Source of the DNA: Atriophallophorus winterbourni
Taxonomy: Eukaryota > Platyhelminthes > Trematoda > Plagiorchiida > Microphallidae
Assembly: GCA_013407085.1 (NCBI GenBank)
Contig: JACCGJ010001431.1
Coordinates: forward strand, 62,001-126,000
Length of the DNA stretch: 64,000 nt
Reading direction: 5' to 3'
In this document: positions 32,511 through 45,444 of the stretch, piece by piece
Position numbering within the stretch: position 1 is the stretch's first letter
How the letters are laid out: the number at the start of each line of letters is the position of its first letter
Notes under the pieces: generated by a model
Told to the model about the DNA's origin: nothing
Database searches by the model: none
The model's input: the letters and a program-made list of their open reading frames with translations, nothing else
Position numbers and translations under genes: made by a program

Positions 32511-32599
32511 TAAACTCCTTGTCGCCTAGTTGCTATGTACTGGATAGGTTTTGCTTGTAATTGATAATCAAGGAAACCTCTCAAGTTGAGGGACGCGCA

Positions 32600-33235
32600 A
32601 AATCTCAGAACTCAGAAGTCAGAAAATTTTATGGTAGAAAAAGCATTAAGCTTAACAATAACCATAGGATGACAAGGTATATGGAATATATAAAAAATAC
32701 ATAAAATATCTCAAAAATCAATAGGGACACTCGCATACCGCATGGTTCGTCATAAACTCATCGAGTTTAGAAGCGAAAACCTCAACAGATTCTGATCGTG
32801 TGATTTCTTCAGGCAAATAGTTCCAAGTGAAACAAATTCTTACCGAGAAAAAAATACGACGTATATCCAATCGAGAATGCGGAATGCTTAAAGCCTCTGA
32901 ATGTGTTCGTGTTCGAGTAAGGTCATTGGGTTTTAGCAAGTGTTTAAGGGGATGGTTTACAGAATGCAGGATTTTGAATGTCAACATAAGGTCACTACGT
33001 ATTCGCCGTTGGGTAAAATCGTGTAGGTTCAGTTTTAACATTCGCTCTGTGAAAGGCAAACTTTGTAGCACGATGAAAAATCCTGTCGAGTAGTTCGATA
33101 TCCTTCCTCAGCAACGGTGCCCAGGCTTCGTTGGAATATTCCATAACAGGACGTATATATGTGTTAATTACCCGGGGTAGGGTTTCGGGCGTAAAAATCC
33201 GGAACCCCCATGGGGCGAATTAAGCGGTAAAGTAG
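32600..33235 (-). mobile_element. LINE L-C copy, ORF2 C-terminus and 3' end
   Basis: The minus strand encodes RPVMEYSNEAWAPLLRKDI, a frameshift, then an open 117-codon frame (32718-33071) with FTQRRIRSDLMLTFKILH, IPHSRLDIRRIFFSVRICF and TWNYLPEEITRSESVEVF. The L-C 3' UTR with hairpin AAGC-TTAAT-GCTT and TTCTGAG units follows. The sister copy is at 60700-61070 (+). Confidence 0.9.
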
Positions 33236-33254
33236 TCCATGCAGAGTAAGACAA

Positions 33255-33600
33255 CGCATGTTCGGATAAGGACATTGAGGCTTAAGGTTACAACATGTTA
33301 CAGCAAGCAAACGCACTGTTCGGATAAGGACATTACATAGGTCGCACGTGTCTTGGGTGAGGTCTCCTCACCGAACAACCAGTACGTGCATTATTTGATA
33401 GCCTAGGATAAAATCGACTCGAATACGCTTACAAATGAGGGTTTCAAAGTCGAATTTAGAGGTTATGTGCTTATAGAATAGACTACTCGATCCATTCACC
33501 ATTTGTGATAAATCCATTTGATCAGCGTGAGGCTTTTTTTCAACCACTGCATTGAAACTTGGTCTTTGTAAGCAAAGGTTTGGTGTATCAACCAACGGAG
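33255..33600 (-). mobile_element. CR1-like LINE scrap and a short direct repeat
   Basis: The minus strand reads KFDFETLICKRIRVDFILGY, which resembles LNFDTLPRRRVRLDLTLTHK at about 50110 (-). Upstream on the plus strand TGTTCGGATAAGGACATT occurs twice, 60 bp apart (33259 and 33319). The LINE match is short and the frame broken. Confidence 0.5.
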
Positions 33601-33604
33601 TATC

Positions 33605-35170
33605 TTGATCAATGAGCCCGGCCTAAAAGGCCGACAGATGAGTAGACGTTAGCCTAGTACGTTGGGCAGATTGCCTCACACTATATACCGTATCTCGAAA
33701 TTCGAAGATCTTTCTACGATCTGGTCTGCTTCATAATTCGGCTATCATCAGCGCAATGGAATGTAAAGTGATCAACGAATTCTAAAACTCAGCTTTCGCA
33801 GAAACTTTAAGACAGCTTATTTTTCACCGATCAATGATGTAGTTGATTTAGGTCCGTCTGTGAAACCAGTGTCATTCTCACCTAATTCATTATCGATTTC
33901 TCGGCGCATTATGTGCTCGCTAAGTGATCATTTCTCTTTTCGATAATACAACCTTCTTCGACCGCTTTCAACTTAATTCTCACATAAATCCTTACACGGA
34001 CCACAAGGCGTGCGAAAACGTTAAATTTGTCAGGTGTGGATGCCAGTGAAAAGTTGTTAACTGTTGCTTTACACTTTATCCAGTACCAATATACATTAGG
34101 GTAATAATAGGAGTAACGAAACTAAAGGACACCACGACTGGCGTCGCTTACGCGAGGAGATTTGCCGGCTAAACTGTCACAATCCTTGCTATCAGACAGA
34201 GAAATGTCGAACTAATCCATGAGGTTTCCTGTTATGACAAAATCCATCTCCCAATTGAATGCAAATAGTACGAAAACTTTCATTGGTGTTTAAGTGGAGA
34301 AATATGAATATATTTTCAAACACTTGAATGTTTTATTGACTCAGGTTCACCACGAAAAATTTGAGCGAACAACAAAAATAATTTACGCCGAAATCAAATC
34401 GAATTTGTTTTGGGGTTAGTGGTGTTTGCTTAATTTGTGAAAACAGGGATAAATATGTCCCACGGGATAAATATTATTTATCTCATTTAAGTCATTTAGA
34501 TTTAATTGTCAAGTTAGAGTGTTCAGTAATCCATCTCATCAAAAATTATTCATTTGTCAACTGCTGGTAAAGCAGTTGCGCTACATCATACTTCACAAAC
34601 TGTGATGCGTTCAAGCATACATATATGCTGGTTCTGCCGACAGACTATACTATGATTGTTACGTTAACTTCTTTAACAAATCAAACGTGCAAGATAATAC
34701 TAGAGTTTAACCAGTTTAATTGCATGTATATGTGTCGAAACCAGATAGATCACCCGCGTTTAGGTAAGATACCGGAAGAGTATTCATGGTGGCAAGCGCA
34801 GATATGTGGGTAGTTTGACGGCTCGAGCATCTGTCTACCTGGACCCGGTAGCGGAACATTTTCAAATTTATTGGATTCAAGATTTGAAACGAATCAAATT
34901 TCCGTTACTAAGCCATTAGGATCCATTAGGCATGGGGAGAGCTAGGCTCACGTACATTTTCTTCGTACGTCCAACACGAGTTAACCCAAAGACTTCCTGT
35001 ATGAAAGACGCACGTATTCACCATGCATTGAAAGAGATTGTTCTTTTCTTTCACCTCCAGTTTGCATACATGATACAATTACATAATTCTACATGTTGCG
35101 ACGATTGATATTGCATTTAATCTATACAGTTACTTGTGCTGCGCCTCTAAAACGTCTTCCAGTTAAACAT
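33605..35170. other. Unassigned region
   Basis: No gene, RNA or named repeat recognised. Confidence 0.4.
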
Positions 35171-35174
35171 GGTA

Positions 35175-35310
35175 AGCATACGGTAAGACAGAAACGAATG
35201 GCGTAACCTTAATGTTAGTCCATGTCCTCTAGGAGGTAAAGGTTGAAGTAAGTAAGCAAGTAAGTTTGTTTGTTGGTAAGTTATTAAGTAAGTGAGTAAT
35301 TAAGTTACTA
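35175..35310 (+). mobile_element. LINE 3' end with AAGT-rich tail
   Basis: ADRNEW-like coding (DRNEWRNLNVSPCPLGGKG, then a stop) matches the last residues of RTE-like LINE ORFs such as the one ending near 61757. It is followed by an AAGTAAGT-type simple array (35244-35308), as expected for a LINE tail microsatellite. Confidence 0.5.
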
Positions 35311-35314
35311 CGGA

Positions 35315-37655
35315 TATATGATGAGGTGCTTCACGTACAGCTACGTGTGTCGCTTGGCATTTAATATGCTGCTGTGGCTTTTCTCAATTGGGCGATACAC
35401 TGAGGAGAAGTGATATTTGCTCAAACTGATAGCGGTCAATCAGAGGACAGTATCGATTTCCCTGTTTAAAATGAAACGACACTTTTACATAATCAGACAG
35501 CCGGTGCTCTGGAAACAGCAATTATTTTGGCTTACAATAATAGAACGATCGGTTGTTTCCTATATCATTTTAGTATCATATATTATTTTCAAATATTCAA
35601 AAATGTGCACAAGAACCAAAAGAAAAATTCCTTTTTTAATCGGAAATGATTAGGTTTATATGGAAGACAGAAAGACCTTATGCGCAGTATTGTGTGGTTA
35701 CCGGTATCATAACAATCAATGGCGGAACTAATTTGAAGGCTCACTGTATTTTCACGTGATCAAATACCAGCGAATATCGTAAATTGGATCAGATGATAAT
35801 CGCTTCAATATAACAATTTCAGCAAGATTAACACTTAGTATTCCGTTAAGAAATTTTAATTTAAATCCAATCAGAAAGTTAAACGCGAAAATATGGAATA
35901 GAGATAAACGTGATACAGTAATCAAACGGCATCGCTCCTATAAATGTTTGATTTCCATCACTGACGCAACCACCCAACCGGAGAAAACGATAGTCTGGTC
36001 CAATTTACGGACTCAGGCAATATCCAAAATCAGGTCATGTGATTATCGATCGACAGAATGCCACCACGCTGTATTTTCTTCTGAATGACTGACAAGCTTG
36101 AACTCGTAAGTTGACAAACAAATATGAAATTCTATTCCATCTAAAGGTATTATTTATATGTTTTGTTTCAGCGAATGAACAATCTGTGGATAAGATTATT
36201 TTCTTTCAACATGTATGGGCGGCGAATAATGGGTTGAGAGTGTTTTATGTCATTTGAGCAAGCATCTCGATAATAGCATGAAAACGAAATTTAGTACCAG
36301 CCTATCATTTTTCATACAATGTCTGTCTCTAGGAAGCTCGAAGCCAAGTGATCCCATCAGTTACAATCGGCGTCGACAAGATGCTTAATTGTCTGGTTCC
36401 GCTGGCGAAAATATTGGTGAACGAAACTGTGTTTCTTAACTCAATGCCATATTCATGCGTTTATTTAGTTTAAAACAGTTAAGGTGGACTATTATATAAT
36501 GCTCAGGCTTGCTCAATTTTTTAAACCTCATCTGACAGTTCTTGGCCTAAATCATTTCTGTTCATTAGTATTGTTTGGAATATTTGTAGCTCGGGTCGTT
36601 GTTGTTCAGTGGACATGGCATTCAGTTAACGTATTAAACGTTATCCAAACGTAGACTGTCTATTCCGTGTATCACACAAATCACGAACCAAACATATTCA
36701 CACATCTTACGCATGTTCAATCGGACAGCGAACGCTTAATTTGGCAGATGTTTATGACTGAGATCACGCAGTGATAACCGCCAAACTCATGTATTACGAT
36801 TACATGTCGGAATCCTACTTACATTGTGTTCATGTCACCGTCTGAGGTGTGCAATTGTGAGGGGCCTGGTGGTTTAGACTCGTTTCAAATGTTAATCGGC
36901 TAAGTGGCAAAATGTGATCGAAGGTATCGCGCTGTCACTGAACATTTGGACAAAATCACGGCCCGATTGTTAATAACAGACATGGTAGCCTTATTATGAT
37001 TAATACTGTTTAAAATAATTTTTTGCGAGTTCCGAAACATGTGTATACAGTGGGTAGGAGGCGATTTGAATGTTAAGTAGCAAGTTTTGTTCACTGGTTA
37101 TTGACCATAGATGACATGCCGTATCGCGAATAATATCCACAGATTATTCAGAGTAAACATAAACCTAATCAACGAAAGTTTCAATTAAAATGATATTCAT
37201 GCTGGCCAATTCCAATATTGAAACGGGATTCAACTTTTTCGGTATAAGTAGTCAAAGTGACAACTTTTCAAGTTGTGTGTAACATTACGCAAGCTCAGAA
37301 ATATTATTTATCGAGTCTTGAAAGCTTTTGACGGAGTAAAAGCAAATATGCATCGCGGAAAATGTGAATTCTTTCACATCAAAATAACGGAATGACCGAG
37401 TTCATTTCGAAAGAATCTATCTAATGGCGAATTGAGCTTGTTCAGTATATAAAAGGATACTAATGATCGATCGTTAGAATTTAGGAAACTGGTACTTGAA
37501 TGTCTTGCTTATTCTATCCCAGTAACAGCCAATGTCTACTTCGCAACGGTCGTTGCTGAGGAGAGCGTCTGTATAATAACATCTGTGTTGCTGTCAGGTA
37601 GGTGAAGTACGATCTGGATCCACATGACTTGAAACAGTAGAAAAATGGTAAACAA
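35315..37655. other. Unassigned region
   Basis: No gene or named repeat recognised. Frames at 35417-35653 (+) and 36900-37094 (-) are short and without motif. Confidence 0.4.
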
Positions 37656-37658
37656 GTT

Positions 37659-37719
37659 AAAAAAGAAAGTTTGTAATGTATCGGTGGGAGTAGTTTATTC
37701 ATTACAAACTTTCTTTTTT
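37659..37719. repeat. Perfect 20-bp inverted repeat with 21-nt spacer
   Basis: Arm 37659-37678 is the exact reverse complement of arm 37700-37719. A transcript from either strand would fold into a 61-nt hairpin. The arms are A- or T-rich at the base. It lies 180 bp from a hammerhead-like core. It could be a microRNA-like precursor, a small foldback element or the end of a cryptic repeat. Confidence 0.8.
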
Positions 37720-37895
37720 CATGATTATGATTCTCCGATCGGCCACGAACATTTTCCATTACATTGGTAAACCAGTTAAGTTTGTAAGCCAATGTTGGAT
37801 AAGCTGGTACGACCAACCTGTTCAATCACATGTGCCCACACACATGTAAATGGGGTTAAACCCATGGACTTGAAACAAAAATCACACACACCCTA

Positions 37896-37926
37896 CGACC
37901 GGTTTCATGTTGTCTGCACTCATCAG
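37896..37926 (-). ncRNA. Hammerhead-like core (type 2) with GTC triplet
   Basis: Minus strand: CTGATGA (37920-37926), hairpin GTG-CAGACAA-CAT, GAAACCGGTC, then GTAGGGTGTGTG. All core residues are intact and the palindrome ACCGGT is followed by C, so the cleavage triplet is the canonical GTC. Stem I pairing is weak. Flanks resemble the other type-2 copies only near the core. Confidence 0.55.
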
Positions 37927-37929
37927 ATT

Positions 37930-39430
37930 TTGACACGTGATTGAAAAGGTTCGTCGTACCGGCCTTATCAATGCTGAACTTGTTCAAATATTAACTTTCA
38001 ACAGACAGAGCATTGGACATCGCCGAATCGAAATAACTAGTTTCAAAGGTGTACTCATCTTACTAGCCAGATCGTGGATCACGGAGCTCAAAGAATACAG
38101 GTGCTCCAATATGCCTTAAAGAAACTACTTAATGCGTTATCTACGGTCCAGAGTAGTTTTATACGACAACGCGTTTTCTTTGAAATGCACTACCTGATGT
38201 TATAGTTCAGTACCAAGCTGAAGCGGTACTCATAAGGTTCAAAATCATTGAGTAAAATCACAAGAAATGCGGTAATGCATTGAAATTCATCCCATTGCAC
38301 TCGACAACCGTAATAAACTCAACGTGAAACCTTGACTACTTCCAGGTGAGTTCAATATAACCAAATCTGCCATGTTAGTACAGTTTAATTAATAATTGTT
38401 TGGTATTGAAAATATTGAAGCATCTGTTTGTTATGTTAATTTGCGCAGCAAGCCCGAAGGACCATTCGGGTGGACAGCTTGTGTAAATAGCAACCAATTA
38501 TGGCGGGTCAAAGTCACCATGTCTACTATCTCATCGAAGCTTTCATTTTTGCATCTTTTGCAACAACGCATGCCAATTAATGGATAACAACGAGAAACAT
38601 TTAATGATACAGAAACACTTAGATTTAGTTACTAATACATCATGACTCAAGGTTACATCGTGGAAATGAGTTATTTTTCAAACCGAAGATAAAAAATCGA
38701 ATCTAGCGAATTCGAATAGATTAATTATAATATCTGGTGCGGTTTTAGCCCATACAATTCCCGTATATGCAATCTGAAAATATCTGGTCTGCTTGACAAT
38801 AGAATCTATCTATGCTAAAAGTCACAACGATTTTTCCCTGATACAATGCAATGAGCCTCTTGTAAAATAACACTAATTCATCATAGTCGCGACATGATTC
38901 TTTTGTAAAATTCGACACAAGCCAAATTCCGTTAATGTTCGCTATTCCGTTCGATCGATATCAAAAATCAGAAATTAGCTGCACACTTATGGTATGTAGA
39001 AACATTCACGAGGAAATTCTCCCAAGTGGCGTACAATGATCGATTTCGATCTCAAGTATCGATCACACAGTAGTAGGTTAAAAGTCCACGCCTACAATGC
39101 GACGCAATCTTATCTTTAGTTCACTCAGTGGCTAATAATAGAATATGACACGTGGTCTTTTGTATTTTTATTTTCGCAGTCTGGTATGCAAAAGCAGAAA
39201 GGTGGGTGGAAATAGACGGCCCATTTTCTGCACGCGTTTTGATAAAAGCCCGGGTTAAACTGACCGATTAATACCACATTAATACACATTTATCACATAG
39301 TTATCCCGAAGAAACAGGTTTAAAATTTTATTCTCCGATTATCAATAATTTATCAATATCTTTTTTATTGTAATACACATTCATAAAAGCATAAATATCT
39401 GAATGTAACGCCACGTTCCTACTATATTTA
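37930..39430. other. Unassigned region
   Basis: No gene or named repeat recognised. Confidence 0.4.
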
Positions 39431-39439
39431 TAGCTATGT

Positions 39440-40230
39440 CACCATAAATGGTTGGTGTCGACCGACAATTACAGCCAGGTTAATAGTTGGCGGAAATACT
39501 AATAGAATTATGGCAGTTGTTTTTGGCCTCATTCGGTTGAGTTGAACACTGATGTACATTGCATGCGCACAGAGTTTCCCAGTCTGATTTTGGAGTAACG
39601 AATTCTCCCACAGCACCTGAAGCGATAGGCAGTACTTGGTGCCTTTGAAGATAATATTTAAGACCGAATGAGACCAACAACACATTACTCAGTCAGCGCA
39701 GTCGGCGCTGTCGTGATAGAGGGAACATGCGCTGTAGACCATATTATAGAACACTCCTACAAACACTACTTTGTCGAACCACGATTTTTTCAATATGTAA
39801 CGAATCCACAATAAATTTCATTTTCTGTCGGTGGTCCCGGTTTCGTATTTGAAACATTGAATACACATCCATCATTTTCGCTGCCGCGGTCAGCTACCGA
39901 CGGGTTAAAACACGACAAGATTATACTTGCTTTGCCAACCCGTTTATCAATCTGGTTGTCTCGCAAGATGTTTCTCGCACTAGTTGAACCGAGATATGTG
40001 AGATGATGCAATGGTTCAAACTCGCAGTTGTCAACATTGATGATTGGAGTCAATTTAATCGCTTGACCAAGAACTTGTTCGTGCTGATCGTCAGCACACA
40101 TTATTAACATGCCGATAAACGGTGGTCAATTTGTGGTTGAAGCTGATCTTAAAATGCAGCAATGATGGCTGCATCATTGGCAAACCGTGGATCATTGATT
40201 AGCACATCCGTTACATTCGATTAGGCTTGC
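39440..40230 (-). mobile_element. RTE-like LINE R-1, decayed copy
   Basis: The minus strand encodes RFANDAAIIAA (a decayed F-A-D-D block), then FEPLHHLTYLGSTSARNIL, IDKRVGKASIILSCFNPS and, after an internal deletion, YRFRCCGRIRYSKIRLG. The last is a broken version of the finger at 19640-19580 (-). Frameshifts and stops are frequent. Confidence 0.8.
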
Positions 40231-40328
40231 AAAAAATTATATTGATACGCTTGCCATCATGTAGGTGCATAGGTTCTGCAGACAGTAAAACACATTTTAA
40301 CGGATAAATTCTTATCATGTGTATACAT

Positions 40329-40672
40329 TTCTCACGACTCGAACTATGAGAAACGTGAACAGGTTGTTTGGTTTAATTGAGTGACCTTAAAGCTAGCGTT
40401 GTTGATATTGCTGCCGCCAACTTTAAGACACTTGCAATACATATTTCCAGTTTGATTGTATTCAATTTAACATTCGGGTATTTTCGAAATAATCATTTAC
40501 TATATTCTCACGACTCAAACTATGAGAAACGTGAACAGGTTGTTTAGTTTAATTGAGTGACCTTAAAGCTAGCGTTGTTGATATTGCTGCCGCCAACTTT
40601 AAGACACTTGCAATACATATTTCCATATTCAATTTAACATTCGGGTATTTTCGAAATAATCATTTACTATAT
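40329..40672. repeat. Tandem duplication, about 176-bp unit, two copies
   Basis: Copy 1 (about 40329-40504) and copy 2 (about 40505-40672) are nearly identical. They differ by a few substitutions and an 11-bp block (present in copy 1 after TTTCC, absent from copy 2). The unit holds CTCACGACTC and GCTGCCGCCAACTTTAAGAC and has no coding potential. Confidence 0.95.
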
Positions 40673-40679
40673 AAATAAT

Positions 40680-42250
40680 ATAGAACGCCCCAGTATCAAC
40701 AACCAACTCACACTGATTCCTTGTAACTGTTCAGTTATCTGTGTTTGCATGGCGGCTGCGTGAACTTCGTTCAGCATCCAAACTAAGCAGCTAATCTTCA
40801 GATTGTGGCGGCTGCTTCAAATAATTTCTATCTCGCTTCACCGGAGTTTATTATCTCGGTGTTGCCTGTTCAATGATGACATTGGCAGCGTTTCCAATGT
40901 GAGCAGCGCAACTTATGAGCAGGTTAGATTTGAAGTTTGCGTTCCATTATTCCTTATCATTAATTTTTTCTACTTTTTTTCGATCGACGCTTTTATGTTA
41001 TGTTTCTCAAAGATGGTCAAAGTTCAAGCTTCGATATTCGCTTTTTAAATTTTTTTGTGTGAAAATCCGATTGAACATGGCTCAAATTTTATGACGCGTG
41101 CTGGTGATATCCCTACCTGAGTAGTTCGCGTAAAATTTAAAACGGAATTAAAAACCTAAGTTGACTATTCAAGCATTACTTTTTGTCGCGTACACAAAGA
41201 TCTACTCCAAAACATTAAAAACGAGTTTGGCTCAACTTGATAAATTTCGATCGCATTGAACTGAAAACGATGTAAGCTTGTGTGAACGGATGCACGAAGA
41301 GAAACGCGGATTAGCAACTTACAGTCTTATGACCGGCGGTCGTCTTATGTATCCCAAGAGTCTTTTAACGCAGCGGAAACTTTGAGCCAAATACCAGAGT
41401 ATTATAGGCTTTCAACAGTTGTTGGAATCCTTTCAAAGCGTTTTTCAGAGAGATTTAAATGTTCGACATCCTTGGCCAATTTCATATAGAAAATTATTTG
41501 TTACCCACTCAGGTGTATCGAGCGGTAGGCACCTGTACTAGATAATCATTATGGTCTTTGCAAATGAGGAAAGTTTCAGTTAAAGGAAGAGATAAACTAC
41601 AAAGTTTCTCTGTGATAACATTCAGGTTATCAAAAAGCCCGCCATCAGCGTTTTTAACGCCGACATATTTGGTCTTATCTGCGAGGAAACCTGTGGTGTA
41701 CTGAAGGTTTTCTTGGAAAACCTTATCCGTGACACCGTTACTTACGCTTAACAAGCAAACGAAAAACCACTGCGCCCATGAAAGTTGAAAATTAGAAACA
41801 TCTTGATAGAATTCAGATTTATGATGCCTGGTATTCATATATCAATGCAGTGATAGTAACCGTCAAGACAGCGTAATTTATAATCACGAATCATCACACG
41901 CTGCTTACGGTTTTCGGGCAAGGTTGAATATAGACTTCTGGGTAATATTTTGATCTGTGCAGAAGTTTGTAAAATCCGAGCTCACTTTCAAAGACGGGCA
42001 ATTAAACTTATGGTGTGTATTGGGAACTTATCTTTATATGTAACAATACGCAGACTGTATATGATTCCATTTCTTTTTCGATGAGGTTCAACGCCTATTA
42101 AACAGTTTGATTAAACGGATCACATCTGCAAGTCGACGAAGTAATGAATTTTTCGAAATGGAAGGTCACATTTCAACTTTTCTACCAATATTATGGGTCC
42201 CACATTGCTTGAACTAGAATAAATCAGCGAGTTTTTATGCGTCTTGCTTG
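40680..42250. other. Unassigned region with one plausible open frame
   Basis: A minus-strand ATG frame at 41509-41838 (109 codons) looks coding in composition. It has a hydrophobic segment ([13 protein letters not shown]) near residues 20-32 and reads [25 protein letters not shown] donor-like site lies inside it right after the hydrophobic segment. I recognise no family. The rest shows nothing. Confidence 0.2.
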
Positions 42251-42254
42251 ATTG

Positions 42255-42425
42255 CCCGGTATCTACTCTGTGATTCTGTAAGTGAACATCGTGATTCGCT
42301 GTGCGAGACCTATTGAACAGTAGTTAAACATTATAACTCATCTTTTTAATGGTATTTAATATTTGATAAACCGGTTATTCTAGCTATCTTACCTTGCTGC
42401 CACCACCTGACGAATCGAAGTATCT
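42255..42425 (+). repeat. Decayed copy of the hammerhead-bearing repeat body
   Basis: GATTCTG, GAACATCGTGATTCGCTGT and TATTGAACAGTAGTTA follow the same order as the 73-bp body at 59984-60056, and CCACCACCTGACGAATCG near 42400 corresponds to CCACCTGACGACGGC at 60107. The GAAAC half of the core is not recognisable. Confidence 0.5.
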
Positions 42426-42429
42426 CAGA

Positions 42430-44665
42430 AGTTGATTTACATGAAATAAAGCTCTTTTAACTATTGATCTAGTTCAAGTTGATCGGCGATTGACACATCA
42501 AAATGTATGTGGTTTGTCTTTTCAAAATTCATTTCAACTTTGTCAACTGTTCTGCATTTATCGTTAGTCCGTTTCATCACATATTTTGCTCAAGATTGAA
42601 TGAGTACATATCGATTGATCTGAGCGTACGATATGTTGTATGAACGCAACTTTCGATCACATCTGAGACCTGTTTGGCCACAAGATGGTTGGATAGTGCT
42701 AAAAAGATGAGCGTATTGAATAGCGCAACAAAATAATTTTACCTGTCGCATATACGATCATTTTATTTAGATACAGAGTGTAACATATACGTCATTATAC
42801 CCAATTCAGGTCAGATGTGATGAATTTTGAATCAAGAGATAGCAACCTCATTATTCCTGTAGGATCATTCTAAAAATGTCGTCACAGACCCTCTGTTATC
42901 TTTTCAATAACGGCTGTTGGATTTCTACCAACTGACTCCACTTGCTCATTCACTCACGATATATTTACGAATTGTTTGAATTGAAATAAACGCATAAATG
43001 AATCATAATATGAAAAATAGTGCAAACACAAATGGTAAAGTTGAGAAGCAGATAGCCGAGACGCAACTTTCATTTTGAAGCACGTCACTGTTACAAAGCT
43101 GCCAAGAAATATATTCGTTTTCATCAAACTAGTTCCCAGGTTTCCGCCTTGTAAGCAATCATCTATAAGAAAGTCGACTCTATCAATCATTGACATAAAA
43201 CACGGGTTTTGAATCAACGTACAAATGAAACAAGCTTGTTTTTGCAACGCGAATGCCTGTACAGCACAGCTTTTGAATGAAGTAGATTGTTGCATTCTTG
43301 CATATGCACTGTGCCAAAAAACCATAGACTGGCCGTGTGTCGCCGACTTGCGATTATAATTCCATACATTAGTTAGCTACTAAGAGGCTGAATAAAATAA
43401 GGTAATAAGGTAATAAGTGTAATATTTTAGCAACCTGTTTTCTCGGCGCCCGTAATGATGGGAACCACACCATCCTCATTTGAATTCCAGGACGAAATTT
43501 GAAAAGAGTTTGAATTTAGTTAAAGTGTTGGTAACTATGTTGCTATCATATAGTCATCTCCACGGCAAAGTTAGGCAACCATTGCCAATGTATTGACACG
43601 TGTAACTGTTAGTTATTAGTGTGGGCTTGGTAACGTCTCGCACACGCCACACATGAATTGGGGTATTCATTGCTGATGAGCGATGTATATGATTTCAGTA
43701 CCTTTACAGCGTGATGCATAAAGCTCCAGTGAGCAATAGAACCATTTCAGATTTATTCACTTCACTACGCCGAAGGTACCCACTCTATTTTACATATCAG
43801 GCTAAAAATGCTACCCGAACTTTTAGCACGGAACTATAAAACACTCATGACATACATGAACTTTGGGCAAAAAACGATTTCGAAAAGCGGAGCAAGGGAA
43901 TGATTATTAACCCAATACAGAAATGTTCCAAGTCAGGAACAATGTGTGATGTAAGCAAATAAAACATTCAGCTACTCGCTAACTTTATTTAATCAAATAA
44001 ACTGTTAAGAACATGGCTGCAGAATAAAATATAATCGTATAGAAGGCTTATTTTTTGAAACGAAGTTTGGGACATTTGTATTCGTTTAACAAATTCTACT
44101 TGCATGTTTGTTTTTGCTAACCTCAACCAAAGGTGGTCCCAGAGTGTAGACCTTATTTAATAGCTTATTGAAATTAATAAATTTGGCTCCATTTGTTGAG
44201 GTAAAACAGACTCAAACCGGTGGTGGGGTGAAGTGCAGAAGATATAAATATATCAACAATGACCTATGAAACTGAGACTGAAATTGACCTCAAATGAGTC
44301 TCATATATCTGTGGCACAAAGTTGATTAAAATCATTTTGGCTTGATCCTGATAGCAAATAAATAATAAATGAATACTAAATAATAATGAATAAATAGCAC
44401 TCAAGTAATAATTTTGAGACCAATTTTAGGAGTATTGATTTTCAGCTGATTGCCAGAAGCACTGTTGTTGTTGGTTCTATAAAACTTAACGAGAAATCGG
44501 GCAAACAGATAGAGCCAAGAACGTTGAAAATCTACCCGAAAGTGTATATTGTTGCTCTATAGGTAAAAAAAGCTGAGACTAGTTCGTACAAGATAAAACA
44601 TAACTTCTTTCTCAGTATATTCCACATTTTGAATATGATGAAATAATAACATCGACAGAAAGACC
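42430..44665. other. Unassigned region with one plausible open frame
   Basis: A minus-strand ATG frame at 42954-43325 (123 codons) contains several cysteines (KSCAVQAFALQKQACFICTL) and MIDRVDFLIDDCLQGGNLG. I recognise no domain. Nothing else is identifiable. Confidence 0.2.
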
Positions 44666-44672
44666 ATTTTAA

Positions 44673-44675
44673 CCC

Positions 44676-44716
<41 letters not shown>
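44673..44716. repeat. (TA)n microsatellite
   Basis: An uninterrupted TA run of about 40 bases. It produces an artefactual YIYIYI frame on the minus strand. Confidence 0.95.
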
Positions 44717-44718
<2 letters not shown>

Positions 44719-44734
44719 TCAGTAACATATAAAC

Positions 44735-44775
44735 AATGACCGGTTTCGTACTGTTTGTAATAATCTGTTAGGGAC
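44735..44775 (-). repeat. Decayed type-2 hammerhead-like end
   Basis: Minus strand: CAAACAGTACGAAACCGGTCATTG preserves the GAAAC, the ACCGGT palindrome and a GTC triplet, but the CTGANGA half reads CAGATTA. It adjoins the TA microsatellite. Confidence 0.45.
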
Positions 44776-44779
44776 AACA

Positions 44780-45440
44780 CAATCAAGATGCACAAACATT
44801 GATGTTAATATTTGGTTCATTCGCAAAACTACTTGCTTAAAATAAAATGGAATTATTCAGTTTATATTTAGTAACTATTTCAACAAACATTGTGGGGGAA
44901 CCTAACAAATGTTGATACACAATAACTCTCTGCGCGTAACCAACCATAACTGCTAAAACAAATTCTTGGATTCAGATAACAAGTCATTGTGGCTGAGTTC
45001 ACGTTTTTCGGATATATTCTTGCTTTTATCGATTCGTGTGTTGTTCGAGCAACACTGCGAGATTTGGCATGCGGTTTGTCTGTGGGTTGTTTTGTTAAAA
45101 TCCACTATTGACCTCAACCATGTGTAGCGTTATGGCTCGCCAGTGATTCATTGCCAAAACAAAAAACAACCTTCGTCGTCCACATTCCTTTGGCAAATTC
45201 ACTTGTGAGAAGATTAGATAATTTTCTCACAACAGGGCGGATAATGATCGAACGAATAATTACGCCCAACTAATCCAACAAACAACTAACAATAATTAAA
45301 AATATAGAAGTTCAAAAAGCTATTTCGTTGATTACTAGTAACTGGTTGTCGACGAACTGGGGAAAAGGATGAGTTCTTAAATTAGGATGCCTGAGCCCAT
45401 CATGGCTGGCATGACTGCCTCGTCAAACAGTTGTTTCAGG
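44780..45440. other. Unassigned region
   Basis: Nothing recognisable was found. Confidence 0.4.
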
Positions 45441-45444
45441 CTTT

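Noticed and set aside
30550..32600. LTRs of the Gypsy element
   Set aside because: I looked for paired direct repeats on both sides and saw none; LINE sequence occupies the left flank.
40329..40672. CRISPR array
   Set aside because: Only two long direct units without spacers, in a eukaryotic context.
44532..44795. Frame with a YIYIYI repeat
   Set aside because: It is a translation of the TA microsatellite.
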